From Candidatus Gastranaerophilales bacterium (lineage in GTDB: Bacteria; Cyanobacteriota; Vampirovibrionia; Gastranaerophilales; Gastranaerophilaceae), in assembly GCA_900548405.1 (NCBI GenBank), contig UNSJ01000028.1:1-27607 (forward strand): a stretch of 27,607 nucleotides of DNA. The letters run 5' to 3'. The position numbers and the translations under genes were made by a program. Positions 8,493 to 16,522 of this stretch are shown here, in pieces. Numbering within the stretch: the first letter of the stretch is position 1; every line of letters begins with the position of its first letter. Under the pieces are notes generated by a model. That model did not search any database. It worked only from the letters and a program-made list of their open reading frames with translations, and was not told the origin of the DNA.

Positions 8493-9188
8493 ATGAAAAA
8501 AATAATAATTACTGTAATGTTAATGCTTTTATCATCAGTGTCTGTTCTGGCAATAACCGATGATGAAATAATTCAGGACCAGAGTATTCAAGCACGAGTT
8601 AACAGGGTAGGAACACAGATACTGAATGCAAATAAAATTCAAGGCAGAATTATCTTTGTTTACGATAAAACCGCCAAAGAATCTCTTATAAAAATGGATA
8701 AAACCGTTTCAAAAAGAGAGATTATAATGTATCAGGAATATTACAGGCAAATAAGCGATGAAAATGAACTTGCCGCATATCTTGCAAGAGAAATTTCAAA
8801 TGCTTCCAGAACTTATGACGGAATAGGCAACGGCTGGCTGACTGCCGTTCAAATTAAAGCTGCTCCGAAAAAATTCGAAACAGTTGCAGATAAAAGAGCC
8901 GTTGATTTTATGGTAAAAGCAGGATATAACCCTGTTGCGCTTATTACGTTTATAAACAAAGCTTTCCCTCAGCACTATCAAGACTTTATATCAAACAAAA
9001 ATCTGACATCAAAAAGATTAGCTTTGATTTATGAATACATCTATACAAAATATCCTTACTACCTTGCAAATAATGAGTATTTAGAAAATCCTCATTATCA
9101 AAATTTTCTTTTAAATTCCACATACAACAGAAAACTGCTCGAAACAAAAGTTAAAAACGGCACAAGGGAAAATCTTAAGTATGAATAA
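8493..9188 (+). CDS. Exported M48-like protein with degenerate active site (probable pseudopeptidase)
   Basis: The 231-residue precursor has a signal peptide ending near Ala20. The rest follows the M48 zinc-peptidase plan seen in BepA/LoiP-like proteins. 'DENELAAYLAREISNASR' (89-106) aligns with the family's 'DELAAVLAHEIAH' helix, and 'VADKRAVDFMVKAGYNPVAL' (131-150) with the 'EADRLAVDLM..AGYDP' segment. The zinc site is broken: HExxH is REISN (99-103), and the third ligand Glu is Val131. Glu100 is kept. It should be catalytically dead as a metalloprotease and may bind substrate or partner proteins in the periplasm. AGGAG precedes the ATG. The last 8 bases overlap the next gene, so the two are translationally coupled. 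Confidence 0.75.
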   Translation: MKKIIITVMLMLLSSVSVLAITDDEIIQDQSIQARVNRVGTQILNANKIQGRIIFVYDKTAKESLIKMDKTVSKREIIMYQEYYRQISDENELAAYLAREISNASRTYDGIGNGWLTAVQIKAAPKKFETVADKRAVDFMVKAGYNPVALITFINKAFPQHYQDFISNKNLTSKRLALIYEYIYTKYPYYLANNEYLENPHYQNFLLNSTYNRKLLETKVKNGTRENLKYE

Positions 9189-9750
9189 GTTTATTTTTCT
9201 TACAGCATTTTTGATATTTTTCGGTTTGCCTTGTTCATCTCAAGTCATTCATGACAGTTTTGCAGAAAATATCTTAAAAAATCAATCCTTTGAAAAACCT
9301 GAAGCTCATTTAAATTACAATTACGAGGGCACTGCAAAAATTCCCATAAGAATGACAATTACAAAAGATATTACCTCAGAAGGCGACTTATATGAGGGTG
9401 AACAAGTAAATTTCAGGGTTGCTGGCGATGTTATCTGTAACGGAAGAATTGTTATTGCAAAAGGCACAATTGTTCCTGCAAGAGTGGAAACTATAATTAC
9501 AAGCGGAATGAACGGAATTCCTGCAAGCATTATCTTTGGCGATTTCAAATTTCCTGACATCGACAGCAATAAAATTGATTATACATACGAACGTTTCGGA
9601 CAAGACAGAAGTTTGTGGGTTTTTCCACTCAAATGGTCACTGACATTTCTGCCTCCGACAGGCTCTTTGACCAATTTTATCAAAGGCGGACATGCAAGAT
9701 TAAAAACAAACAAAATAATTGAAATTTATTATTATCCTAATTGGATTTAA
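9181..9750 (+). CDS. Exported beta-rich protein of unknown function, coupled to the M48-like gene
   Basis: The 189-residue precursor begins with a hydrophobic signal sequence (MNKFIFLTAFLIFFGLPCSS). The Cys is not in a good lipobox, so a soluble or loosely attached exported protein is more likely than a lipoprotein. The body alternates short hydrophobic strands. A segment near 85-105 (VICNGRIVIAKGTIVPARVE) resembles the 'DV...V.IPKGT...G.V' strand pair of periplasmic beta-barrel or assembly proteins, without allowing a family call. It overlaps the M48-like gene by 8 bases and probably works with it in the envelope. Its 3' end overlaps engB tail to tail by 14 bases. Confidence 0.7.
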   Translation: MNKFIFLTAFLIFFGLPCSSQVIHDSFAENILKNQSFEKPEAHLNYNYEGTAKIPIRMTITKDITSEGDLYEGEQVNFRVAGDVICNGRIVIAKGTIVPARVETIITSGMNGIPASIIFGDFKFPDIDSNKIDYTYERFGQDRSLWVFPLKWSLTFLPPTGSLTNFIKGGHARLKTNKIIEIYYYPNWI

Positions 9751-10318
9751 AGCTCATAATATGTTCAAAAATCGCGCTGTTATATCTACTGTCAATTGCG
9801 CTGAACGGAAGTACAACTCCACCAAATTCTTTTTCGACATTTTTAATTACATTCAAAGTTTTTGATTTTGGCACATAATCCATTTTAGTAATTACAGTAA
9901 ATATAGGCAAATCGTATGCCTGAACCCATTCACGCATCTGGTAATCATTTTTTTGAATGTCATGCCTGCCGTCAACCAGTTGAATTAATGATGTAATTTG
10001 TTCTCTGTTTAAAAGATATTCTTCCAAATATTTCTGCCACTTATTCTGCGCTTCTTTAGAAACTTGTGCATAACCGTATCCCGGCAAATCCGCAACCATA
10101 AACTCGTCTTTGAATTGAAAAAAGTTAACTAACCTTGTTTTACCCGGTGTATTTGAGGTTTTAGCGAGTTTTTTATGATTAGCAAGACCGTTTATAAAAG
10201 ACGATTTTCCGACATTAGAACGACCGAGAAGCGGGAATTCGGGCAATGTATAGTTAGGACATTGCGAAAGCTTTTCAGCACTAATTAAAAATTCAGCCTG
10301 CATATATTTAATAGCCAT
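9737..10318 (-). CDS. engB: Ribosome biogenesis GTP-binding protein EngB/YsxC
   Basis: The 193-residue protein is a full-length EngB GTPase needed for late assembly of the large ribosomal subunit. The G motifs are clear: G1 GRSNVGKSS (32-40), G2 TPGKTRLVNFF, G3 DLPGYGYA, G4 TKMD and G5 SAID. There is no Shine-Dalgarno; TATTAT ends six bases before the ATG at 10318, so a leaderless message is possible. ATG at codon 6 is an alternative. Its 3' end overlaps the convergent exported gene by 14 bases. With der at 24378 it is the second ribosome-assembly GTPase in the window. Confidence 0.96.
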   Translation of the reverse strand: MAIKYMQAEFLISAEKLSQCPNYTLPEFPLLGRSNVGKSSFINGLANHKKLAKTSNTPGKTRLVNFFQFKDEFMVADLPGYGYAQVSKEAQNKWQKYLEEYLLNREQITSLIQLVDGRHDIQKNDYQMREWVQAYDLPIFTVITKMDYVPKSKTLNVIKNVEKEFGGVVLPFSAIDSRYNSAIFEHIMSFKSN

Positions 10319-10345
10319 AGGATAATAATAGCATAAAAATGTTAT

Positions 10346-10663
10346 TTATAATGCAAGAATCGTTCTTGTTACTTCTGCAATAACAGCTTGTTCTTTTAAA
10401 GTAGCTGTTTTAATAAGTTTTAAAAGAACATCAGGATCATTTTCTAAGTCAACAAAAACAAATAGCTTATAAACATCTATTCCCAAAGCATCAGCTAATA
10501 ACGGCAATCTGCAAAAATGTAATGAATTTTTTCCTCGCTCAATATAACTAATAGTATTTGCTGAAACTCCAATTTTTTCGGCTAACTGTTCCTGTGTTAA
10601 CTTAGCCAATTTTCTATAATAACAAACATTTTGACCAAATAATTTTTTAAAATCTTTATTCAT
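10346..10663 (-). CDS. XRE-family helix-turn-helix regulator
   Basis: From ATG 10663 the protein has 105 residues. The frame opens earlier at GTG 10699, but the ATG at 10663 has CATAAT ending six bases upstream and looks leaderless. Residues about 5-62 form a standard Cro/CI-type HTH: LGQNVCYYRKLAKLTQEQLA is the first helix pair, VSANTISYIERG the recognition helix region, and LPLLADALGIDVYKLF the last helix of the fold. The C-terminal 35 residues (LENDPDVLLKLIKTATLKEQ) are helical and may serve for dimerisation. It lies divergent from a shortened XRE-like gene. Target genes unknown. Confidence 0.8.
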   Translation of the reverse strand: MNKDFKKLFGQNVCYYRKLAKLTQEQLAEKIGVSANTISYIERGKNSLHFCRLPLLADALGIDVYKLFVFVDLENDPDVLLKLIKTATLKEQAVIAEVTRTILAL

Positions 10664-10718
10664 AATAAAATTATGCATTTTAATAGTATTTAAATCCACA
10701 CAAAATAAAGGTTAAATT

Positions 10719-10973
10719 ATGACCTTAAAATTTGTAGAATTAACTGACTTATCCGTTGATGCTATAAGAAACATTGAACAAAACAAATATACACCAACAG
10801 CTAGCACTATTAACAGTATTTGTAGCGCTTTTAAGATTACTCCGTTTGAGCTGCTTTTGCCTGATGCATCCGTAGATGAAAACCTTATTTTAGAGATTAA
10901 CTCTAAACTAAAACTTTGCACTAATGATGATTTGCGCCGTATCAGCAAAATGATTGATGTTATCAGAAAATAA
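10719..10973 (+). CDS. Short XRE-like protein lacking the first HTH helix
   Basis: The 84-residue product begins MTLKFVELTDLSVDAIRNIE. It aligns to XRE domains only from the second helix (ELTDLSVDAIRNIEQNKYTP, the recognition region) through ICSAFKITPFELLLPD. The usual first helix ('LRxxRxxxgLTQ') is missing. An in-frame TAA lies two codons before the ATG, so it cannot simply be extended. AAAGG lies seven bases upstream, so the start looks genuine. A conserved-looking C-terminus (LRRISKMIDVIRK) argues against complete decay. It is either a 5'-truncated remnant or a reduced regulator acting with the divergent XRE gene. The two starts are only about 55 bases apart and share one control region. 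Confidence 0.6.
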   Translation: MTLKFVELTDLSVDAIRNIEQNKYTPTASTINSICSAFKITPFELLLPDASVDENLILEINSKLKLCTNDDLRRISKMIDVIRK

Positions 10974-10983
10974 ATAATTATTT

Positions 10984-11241
10984 TTAGTTTTTACTCAACA
11001 CTTTTTCCTGCTGCTCTTTCAGCTTTTGTTTGAACAAAACTTTTTGGAAAAGGTTGTACATCTTTTCACTGTTTACAACGGTTATTTGCGTTTTCTTATT
11101 CACAAAATCCACATTAACATAAGGCTTTTGGCTGAAAATATTGTTTTCGATATTTACAAGTTGAAACAGCCCCTCAGTTAATACACTGATGGGCTCTCTC
11201 AAAAATATTTCAAATGATTTTCGAATATCAAAGTTTTTCAT
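10984..11241 (-). CDS. 85-residue protein of unknown function, downstream partner of the TPR protein
   Basis: It starts five bases after the stop of the TPR gene and has no Shine-Dalgarno of its own, which fits translational coupling. The sequence (FEIFLREPISVLTEGLFQLV near residue 12) is mixed alpha/beta with a basic, Gln/Lys-rich C-terminal helix (about 65-85). No signal peptide, so unlike the TPR protein it should be cytoplasmic. No family recognised. Confidence 0.6.
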   Translation of the reverse strand: MKNFDIRKSFEIFLREPISVLTEGLFQLVNIENNIFSQKPYVNVDFVNKKTQITVVNSEKMYNLFQKVLFKQKLKEQQEKVLSKN

Positions 11242-11246
11242 AGTTG

Positions 11247-13097
11247 TTAATTAGATTTTGCTTTATATTTTTCGATTTTCTTAATTACCGCATCCCTATC
11301 CATAGCGTTCGGGTTCATTGCCAAATATTGCTGGTAATATTTAACAGCACCCCTGTAATTTAGTTCTTTTTCATATGACATTGCTTTCAGCTTGGCTATT
11401 TGAGGACTGTTGTGGTAGAAGTCAATTGCGCGGTTGCAGTATTCAATTGCAGATGCGTAATTGTCTTGCTGATATTGTCTTTGAGCAACATCAAAGAATT
11501 CGTTTGATTTTGTTTCACAAAGGTTAATATATTCAATACCGTTTTTCGCAATAACGTTATCAGGGTCTTTCATTAACGCTTTTTGCAAAGCCACTCTTGC
11601 TGTTCTGAACTGTTTGTTATGAACAAGAATTTCCGCTAAGTATAAGTCGTCATCTATTGAGTTAGAGAAATTTATAGCATTTTCAAATGTGTATACAGCA
11701 TCTTTTTCTCTGCCTAAGGCAAGATATGCTTCACCTTTGATTACGCTGTCCATAAGATTATTACCCGCAGCCTGGACAATGTAGTTTAAGCTGTCGCGTG
11801 AAAGAGGTTCCTGGTGAACTAATCTTGCAAGTTTCAATTTTGCAAGGTGAAGTTCTAAATCTTCAGGACATTGTTCAATTGCTTTATTTATATAATCGTA
11901 TGCAAGATATACTTCTTTGTTAGTAGTAATACCGTTGTTTTCACCTCTGTCTTTTGACATTTCATAATATGTATTTGCAAGACCGATGATTGCATCGTCA
12001 TTATAATTTTTGTCGCCTATCAATTTTGAATAATAATCAAGAGCCTGTTCGTATTTTCTTGTATGAAGCGCCATGTTGGCAATTTTCAATTTACCTTCCT
12101 GATAATTCGGATTGATAGCCAAAGCTGTTTTTAACTGTTCCATTGCAAATTCTTCATCAGCTCTGTTTTCATAAATAGTTGCAAGGTTCAAATAAGGACG
12201 AGAGTTTTCAGGTTTTACAAGCTGTGCTTTTTTGAAGGAATTAATTGCTGCAGCCTGATTTCCTTGTTTCAAGTATAATTCACCCTGCAAAGTAAGCGCA
12301 GGAGAAGAATTAGGGTTTACATGAACTGAGTGGTTAACCCAGGTTAACGCTTTAGAATAGTTTCCTCTGCGGGTTTCCACCTGAGCCATGTGATACCATG
12401 CTGTCGGGTTATGAGAGTTTTGTTTCATTGCGCTGTTGAAATATCTTTCAGCAGAATCAAGGTTACCGTTCATCATTTCCACAACACCGATATTATCGTA
12501 CGCTGTTGCGAATTTCGGGTTAATCTTAACTGCTGTGTTGAATAAATCCAACGCATCGTTTCTGTTGCCTAATTTCAAAGTAGCAACACCCATAGCATTG
12601 TAAGCTTCGTAGTATTTGTTGTTTAAATTTACTGCGGTAACAAATTCTTTAATAGCAGAATTCAAAAGACCGCGTGTGTTTTTAATATAATCAACGTCAG
12701 AAGAAGTTTGGCGCTGCATGAATACAAGGCCTTGTGCATAGTGTAATGTAGGATTATCGGGGTATTTTTTCAATAAAACATCAAGTTCTTTTTGAGCAGG
12801 ATCTAATTTGTGCTGTTTAGCCATAGAAACTGTTCTTAAAGCCAAAATATTTACATCATTTGGGCTTACATTTAAAATTTCTTTAATTTTTGCATCTGCT
12901 TCGTCACAGTGATTATATTCAATCAATCTTGCAATTTCGGGGTAAGCTTGAGAACCTGTTTTTACAGATGAAGCAGCAGGTTTTGCAGCATTAGCTGTAT
13001 TTTTTTGGACCTGAGCCTGCAATTCTTTAGCATAAACCTGAGATGACAATGCAGCCATAACGACAAATGATGCTATTAATAATTTTTTATAATTCAT
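11247..13097 (-). CDS. Exported tetratricopeptide (TPR) repeat protein
   Basis: The 616-residue precursor has a signal peptide ending at about Ala23 (VYAKE) and a short Ala/Lys-rich linker. The rest is almost entirely TPR helices. The hallmark pattern (W/Y-x2-G-x3-A, A-x3-Y...P) is clear in 'YEAYNAMGVATLKLGNRNDA', 'ATAYDNIGVVEMMNGNLDSA', 'PTAWYHMAQVETRRGNYSKA' and many more weakly matching copies up to the C-terminus. I estimate a dozen or more repeats. The protein should be a periplasmic or envelope-attached scaffold binding other proteins. AGGAG five bases before the ATG is a strong ribosome site. It is divergent from the Xer recombinase at 13228 and followed by an 85-residue gene. No enzymatic domain is seen. 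Confidence 0.88.
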   Translation of the reverse strand: MNYKKLLIASFVVMAALSSQVYAKELQAQVQKNTANAAKPAASSVKTGSQAYPEIARLIEYNHCDEADAKIKEILNVSPNDVNILALRTVSMAKQHKLDPAQKELDVLLKKYPDNPTLHYAQGLVFMQRQTSSDVDYIKNTRGLLNSAIKEFVTAVNLNNKYYEAYNAMGVATLKLGNRNDALDLFNTAVKINPKFATAYDNIGVVEMMNGNLDSAERYFNSAMKQNSHNPTAWYHMAQVETRRGNYSKALTWVNHSVHVNPNSSPALTLQGELYLKQGNQAAAINSFKKAQLVKPENSRPYLNLATIYENRADEEFAMEQLKTALAINPNYQEGKLKIANMALHTRKYEQALDYYSKLIGDKNYNDDAIIGLANTYYEMSKDRGENNGITTNKEVYLAYDYINKAIEQCPEDLELHLAKLKLARLVHQEPLSRDSLNYIVQAAGNNLMDSVIKGEAYLALGREKDAVYTFENAINFSNSIDDDLYLAEILVHNKQFRTARVALQKALMKDPDNVIAKNGIEYINLCETKSNEFFDVAQRQYQQDNYASAIEYCNRAIDFYHNSPQIAKLKAMSYEKELNYRGAVKYYQQYLAMNPNAMDRDAVIKKIEKYKAKSN

Positions 13098-13143
13098 GTT
13101 ATCTCCTACATTGGTTAATAACTATTTTACTTCTTCTAAAATT

Positions 13144-13172
13144 ATTGTATAATAGTATTCATAAAAAAGCAA
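13144..13172 (-). promoter_or_regulatory. Possible promoter of the TPR operon, overlapping a divergent -10 box
   Basis: On the minus strand TTGCTT (13167-13172), 17 bp and TACAAT (13144-13149). A perfect plus-strand TATAAT (13148-13153) overlaps it and could serve the xer gene at 13228, though its -35 is poor. Confidence 0.35.
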
Positions 13173-13227
13173 TAATTTAAATGGAGTAGAAAACAGGGCT
13201 GAGAGGGTTAGTAAAGGTTCATTAAAA

Positions 13228-14142
13228 ATGAGTTTAAACGCAAATTCAAAACAAGATTTAGAAGAATTCAAGTCTTACATAATCGTTGAAAAGAACTTTT
13301 CAAAACACACTGCAAAAGCTTATTGCTCTGATATTTTAAGCTTTCTTGTATGGATGGATGAAACCTCATGCGAAGATGTCAACTTTTCAAAAGTCAGAGA
13401 ATATTTACATTTTATCCAAAAATTTAATTATAAAAAAACTACGATTGCACGAAAAATTGCATCAATAAGAACTTTTTACAAATATTTATATCGCGAGCGC
13501 AAAGTTGATTCCAATCCTGCGATGAATTTGAATACTCCAAAACGTCCTAAATCTTTACCTAAGTTTTTGACACCTGATGAAGTCGAACAAATTTTAAACA
13601 ATACAAAAATTGAAACCCCGTCAGGATATAGAAACAGAGCAATTTTAGAACTATTGTGGGCTACCGGAATGCGAATTTCAGAACTTTCGGGATTAAATTT
13701 CGGAGATTTGAACCTCGAAAATAACGAAATCAGAGTTTTCGGAAAAGGCGCGAAAGAAAGAATTATTCTTGTCACAGACAGGGCAAAAAATTATCTTGAA
13801 AGATATATTGAAAGCGCAAGAGCTTTAATTCCGAAAGGATACAGACTTGAAGAACCGACTGAAAGCTCGCCTGTCTTTATAAACAATACAGGATACAGGC
13901 TTCAAACACGTACAGTCAGAAACGTTATAAATGAAATTGTAGAAAAAATTAATCTGCCAAAACACGTAACACCTCACGTTTTCCGTCACAGCTTTGCAAC
14001 ACATTTGATAGAAAACGGTGCGGATTTAAGGGTGGTTCAGGAGCTTTTGGGACACGCAAGCATTTCAAACACACAGATTTACACCCACGTTTCAACACAG
14101 CATTTGAAAGATGTTTATAATTCCGCACACCCGAGAGCTTAA
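13228..14142 (+). CDS. Tyrosine recombinase XerC/XerD type
   Basis: The 304-residue protein is full length for Xer recombinases, which resolve chromosome dimers at dif with FtsK. The N-terminal SAM-like DNA-binding domain covers about 10-95. The catalytic domain shows all the expected residues: Arg149 (GMRISEL), Lys173 (GKGAKER), His250 and Arg253 (HVFRHSF), His276 (LLGHAS) and Tyr285 (QIYTHV). A second Xer is encoded at 18915-19772, so this organism probably has a XerC/XerD pair, here 5 kb apart. Which is C and which is D cannot be decided from motifs alone. The ribosome site (AAAGG, about ten bases upstream) is weak. Confidence 0.93.
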   Translation: MSLNANSKQDLEEFKSYIIVEKNFSKHTAKAYCSDILSFLVWMDETSCEDVNFSKVREYLHFIQKFNYKKTTIARKIASIRTFYKYLYRERKVDSNPAMNLNTPKRPKSLPKFLTPDEVEQILNNTKIETPSGYRNRAILELLWATGMRISELSGLNFGDLNLENNEIRVFGKGAKERIILVTDRAKNYLERYIESARALIPKGYRLEEPTESSPVFINNTGYRLQTRTVRNVINEIVEKINLPKHVTPHVFRHSFATHLIENGADLRVVQELLGHASISNTQIYTHVSTQHLKDVYNSAHPRA

Positions 14143-14147
14143 AGTAT

Positions 14148-14176
14148 TTGCAACTGTCACAAAAATTTGATAAACT
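14148..14176 (+). promoter_or_regulatory. Leaderless-type promoter of the TrmB regulator
   Basis: TTGCAA (14148-14153), exactly 17 bp and TAAACT (14171-14176), then only six bases to the ATG at 14183. A start seven bases after the -10 would fall on the A of the ATG. Confidence 0.55.
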
Positions 14177-14182
14177 CGTTTT

Positions 14183-14980
14183 ATGGATGAAATTGTAGAA
14201 AAATTAAAAGAACTCGGTCTTAACGAATATCAGTCAAAAGTTTATTTGGCTTTATTGAAAAAGTATCCTGCAACGGGGTACGAAATCAGCAAACTTTCAA
14301 ACATTCCGCAGTCAAGAGCTTACGATACCTTAAAAGCACTTGAAAATATGCATATTGCTATTCCATCCAACACAAAACCTGTTACTTATACGCCGATAAA
14401 ACCTAAAGAACTGACTAAAAGAATTAAAAGAAAAATTGATTCGACAATTGATTTTCTGGAAAAAAGACTTCCTGACGTTAAAGAAAATTATACTGAACCT
14501 ATTTTAACGATAAGAAGCAGAACAAAAATTATTGATAAAGTTATTGAACTTATTAAAAGTGCAAAAAAAACAATTTACATAGCCGTATGGGGACAGGATT
14601 TCAAATTTATTGAGCAGCATATCATGGATGCTTACAATCGCGGAATTGAAATCAAAATTGTTCAATACGACGATTTTATTTGTAATGTCGGAACCGTATT
14701 TAAACATTCAGGCGTTAAGATGCTTGAACACTATCCTTACGGCAGGTTTGTATTTTTATCAATTGATAATGCTGAAGGGCTTTTCGGAAGGGTAGAAACC
14801 CAAAAAAATAGTGATTCCGAAATAATTTGGACAAAAAATTCTGAAATTGTTTTTTTGATAAAAGCATTCATTGTTCACGAAATGTATTTGATTGATATCG
14901 AAGAACATTTCCCTGAACAGTTAAGATATTTCTATGGTGCAGGATTTAAAAAACTGCGTGATAAAGTTTTAAGAAATTAG
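14183..14980 (+). CDS. TrmB-family transcriptional regulator
   Basis: The 265-residue protein starts with the winged HTH of the TrmB family: LKELGLNEYQSKVYLALLKK (8-27), 'ATGYEISKLSNIPQSRAYDTL' and then 'GxxxxxxxxPxxYTPIKPKE' (PVTYTPIKPKEL). A coiled linker (about 75-100) leads to a C-terminal domain with LTIRSRTKIIDKVIELIKSA and KTIYIAVWGQDF, the PLD-like/sugar-sensing part found in many TrmB proteins. The family is best known from archaea, where it controls sugar uptake and central metabolism; bacterial members occur. The effector here is unknown. It has no Shine-Dalgarno and a promoter placed for a leaderless message. Confidence 0.82.
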   Translation: MDEIVEKLKELGLNEYQSKVYLALLKKYPATGYEISKLSNIPQSRAYDTLKALENMHIAIPSNTKPVTYTPIKPKELTKRIKRKIDSTIDFLEKRLPDVKENYTEPILTIRSRTKIIDKVIELIKSAKKTIYIAVWGQDFKFIEQHIMDAYNRGIEIKIVQYDDFICNVGTVFKHSGVKMLEHYPYGRFVFLSIDNAEGLFGRVETQKNSDSEIIWTKNSEIVFLIKAFIVHEMYLIDIEEHFPEQLRYFYGAGFKKLRDKVLRN

Positions 14981-15025
14981 AAAATCTTTAACAAAATTTT
15001 ACTTTCAAAAAAAGAATTACAGAGG

Positions 15026-15031
15026 TATAAT
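15026..15031 (+). promoter_or_regulatory. -10 box upstream of thymidine kinase
   Basis: A perfect TATAAT at 15026-15031, 43 bases before the ATG. The matching -35 (TTTCAA at 15003-15008, 17-bp spacer) is weak. Confidence 0.4.
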
Positions 15032-15074
15032 TTTATAGTAAAGAGATTTGAAATTTTGGGAAAATAGGGGAAAA

Positions 15075-15692
15075 ATGTACGGATACTCATTTGAATTAAT
15101 CACAGGTCCGATGAGCTGCGGAAAAACAGAAGAACTTTTAAGACGTATTAAACGTTCAATTATTGCAAAGAAAAAGGTTAAGGTTATTTCTCCTGATGTT
15201 GATACAAGAGCTAAGGGCGACTATATAGAATCAAGAAACGGATTATGGCTTGATGCTATCAAGGTTAAGCATTCAATTCAAATTATGAGTGTTGTAAAAC
15301 CCGAAGATGAAGTTGTTGCAATTGACGAACTTCAATTCTTTGACAGCAACATTGTTAAAGTTGTTACAAAACTGATGGATGAAGGTAAAAAAGTTATCGG
15401 AACAGGTCTTGAGCTTGATTTTAAAGCAGAACCTTTCGGAAGTATGCCTCAATTGATGTGCATTGCAACCAAAGTTGACAAACTCCACGCAGTTTGTATG
15501 AAGTGCGGCTGTGAAGATGCAACCCGTACTCAAAGATTGATTGACGGAAAACCTGCGGATAAAAATTCACCGTTAATTATGATTGGCGGAGATGAAACTT
15601 ACGAAGCACGCTGCATTAAATGCTACGAACTTCCTGACATTCAGCACGAAAAACAAAAACGCGGTCTGAAACTTTTGAGTTTTGAACATTAG
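15075..15692 (+). CDS. tdk: Thymidine kinase (TK1-like, type II)
   Basis: I start the gene at ATG 15075, behind AGGGG, rather than at the upstream TTG (15048); this gives 205 residues, beginning MYGYSFELITGPMSCGKT as in other TK1 enzymes. The P-loop is GPMSCGKT (11-18), the Walker-B-like DELQF is at 84-88, and two Cys pairs for structural zinc are at 141/144 (CMKCG) and 180/183 (CIKC). The lasso segment lies between (about 145-178). It phosphorylates thymidine with ATP in the dTTP salvage pathway. The stop codon overlaps that of prmC on the other strand by a few bases. Confidence 0.95.
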   Translation: MYGYSFELITGPMSCGKTEELLRRIKRSIIAKKKVKVISPDVDTRAKGDYIESRNGLWLDAIKVKHSIQIMSVVKPEDEVVAIDELQFFDSNIVKVVTKLMDEGKKVIGTGLELDFKAEPFGSMPQLMCIATKVDKLHAVCMKCGCEDATRTQRLIDGKPADKNSPLIMIGGDETYEARCIKCYELPDIQHEKQKRGLKLLSFEH

Positions 15693-16522
15693 ATATGAGC
15701 AGAAATTACACGGTCAATGCCTGCTAAATCCTTTATGATTTCTATGTCTTTAAAGCCGTTTGAAACCATAATGTTTTTAACATCTTCTGATTGCCCTATA
15801 CCGAGTTCATATAAAAGATATCCGCCTTTATTTAAAATTTCGGGCGCTTGTTTTGTTATCTTTTCATAAAATTCCAAACCTTTTTCATCCTGAGTAAACA
15901 AAGCGTTTTCAGGGTCAAATTTCACTTCAGTCTGAATATTTTCTTTCTTGCAAGGAGGAATGTATGGCGGGTTAGACACAATTATGTCAAAACTTTCCCC
16001 CGGTTTTACGTTTGAAAAAATATCCGATTTTCTAAAAATTGCCTTGTTGAAAAGATTTAATCTTGATGCGTTATCAAGTGCAGTATTGAGGGCATCTTTA
16101 GAAACATCAAGCCCGATAATCTGACAATCCGTATGTTTCGCTATCATACAGGCAATACACCCTGAGCCTGTACCTACATCAAGAGCCGTTTTAAAATTAT
16201 TTTCGTTAATTATATCAACAGCTTTGCGGACCAAAAGTTCTGTTTCATCGCGCGGAATTAAAACAGACGGATTAACAATGAACTTTTCACCCATAAAGTC
16301 AGCAAACCCGATAATATGCTGTATCGGCTGTCGGGTTTTAGCACGCAAAAGGGCTTTTTCTTTTACAATTTCAATTTTATCGGCAGTAAGTTTTTTGCCT
16401 GCTACAATGTCTTTAAATCCATAATCAGCAAAATGCTCAAGAAGCATCTTTACTTCAACATTAGCCTCATTGGGTTCAATCCCCGAATCCGTCAATATTT
16501 TCAAAATCTCTTGAATACTCAT
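15689..16522 (-). CDS. prmC: Peptide chain release factor N5-glutamine methyltransferase
   Basis: The 277-residue protein methylates the Gln of the GGQ motif in release factors RF1/RF2. It has the N-terminal helical domain (about 1-85), the conserved GFADFMGEKF and IPRDETELLV segment, the SAM-binding DVGTGSG (115-121) and the catalytic NPPY (184-187) in SNPPYIPP. AGGA lies six bases before the ATG. The first 47 bases lie inside the 3' end of the 170-aa gene upstream, so the two are coupled. It is the third gene of an operon starting at 17149. PrmC is usually next to prfA; here it is not. Confidence 0.94.
   Translation of the reverse strand: MSIQEILKILTDSGIEPNEANVEVKMLLEHFADYGFKDIVAGKKLTADKIEIVKEKALLRAKTRQPIQHIIGFADFMGEKFIVNPSVLIPRDETELLVRKAVDIINENNFKTALDVGTGSGCIACMIAKHTDCQIIGLDVSKDALNTALDNASRLNLFNKAIFRKSDIFSNVKPGESFDIIVSNPPYIPPCKKENIQTEVKFDPENALFTQDEKGLEFYEKITKQAPEILNKGGYLLYELGIGQSEDVKNIMVSNGFKDIEIIKDLAGIDRVISAHI

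Noticed and set aside
13190..13212. CAGGGCTGAGAGGG resembling the core of a thiamine (THI box) riboswitch
   Set aside because: The other conserved arms of the TPP riboswitch are missing in the leader, and the downstream gene is a Xer recombinase.
15048..15074. TTG start extending thymidine kinase by nine codons
   Set aside because: ATG 15075 has AGGGG upstream and matches the family N-terminus.
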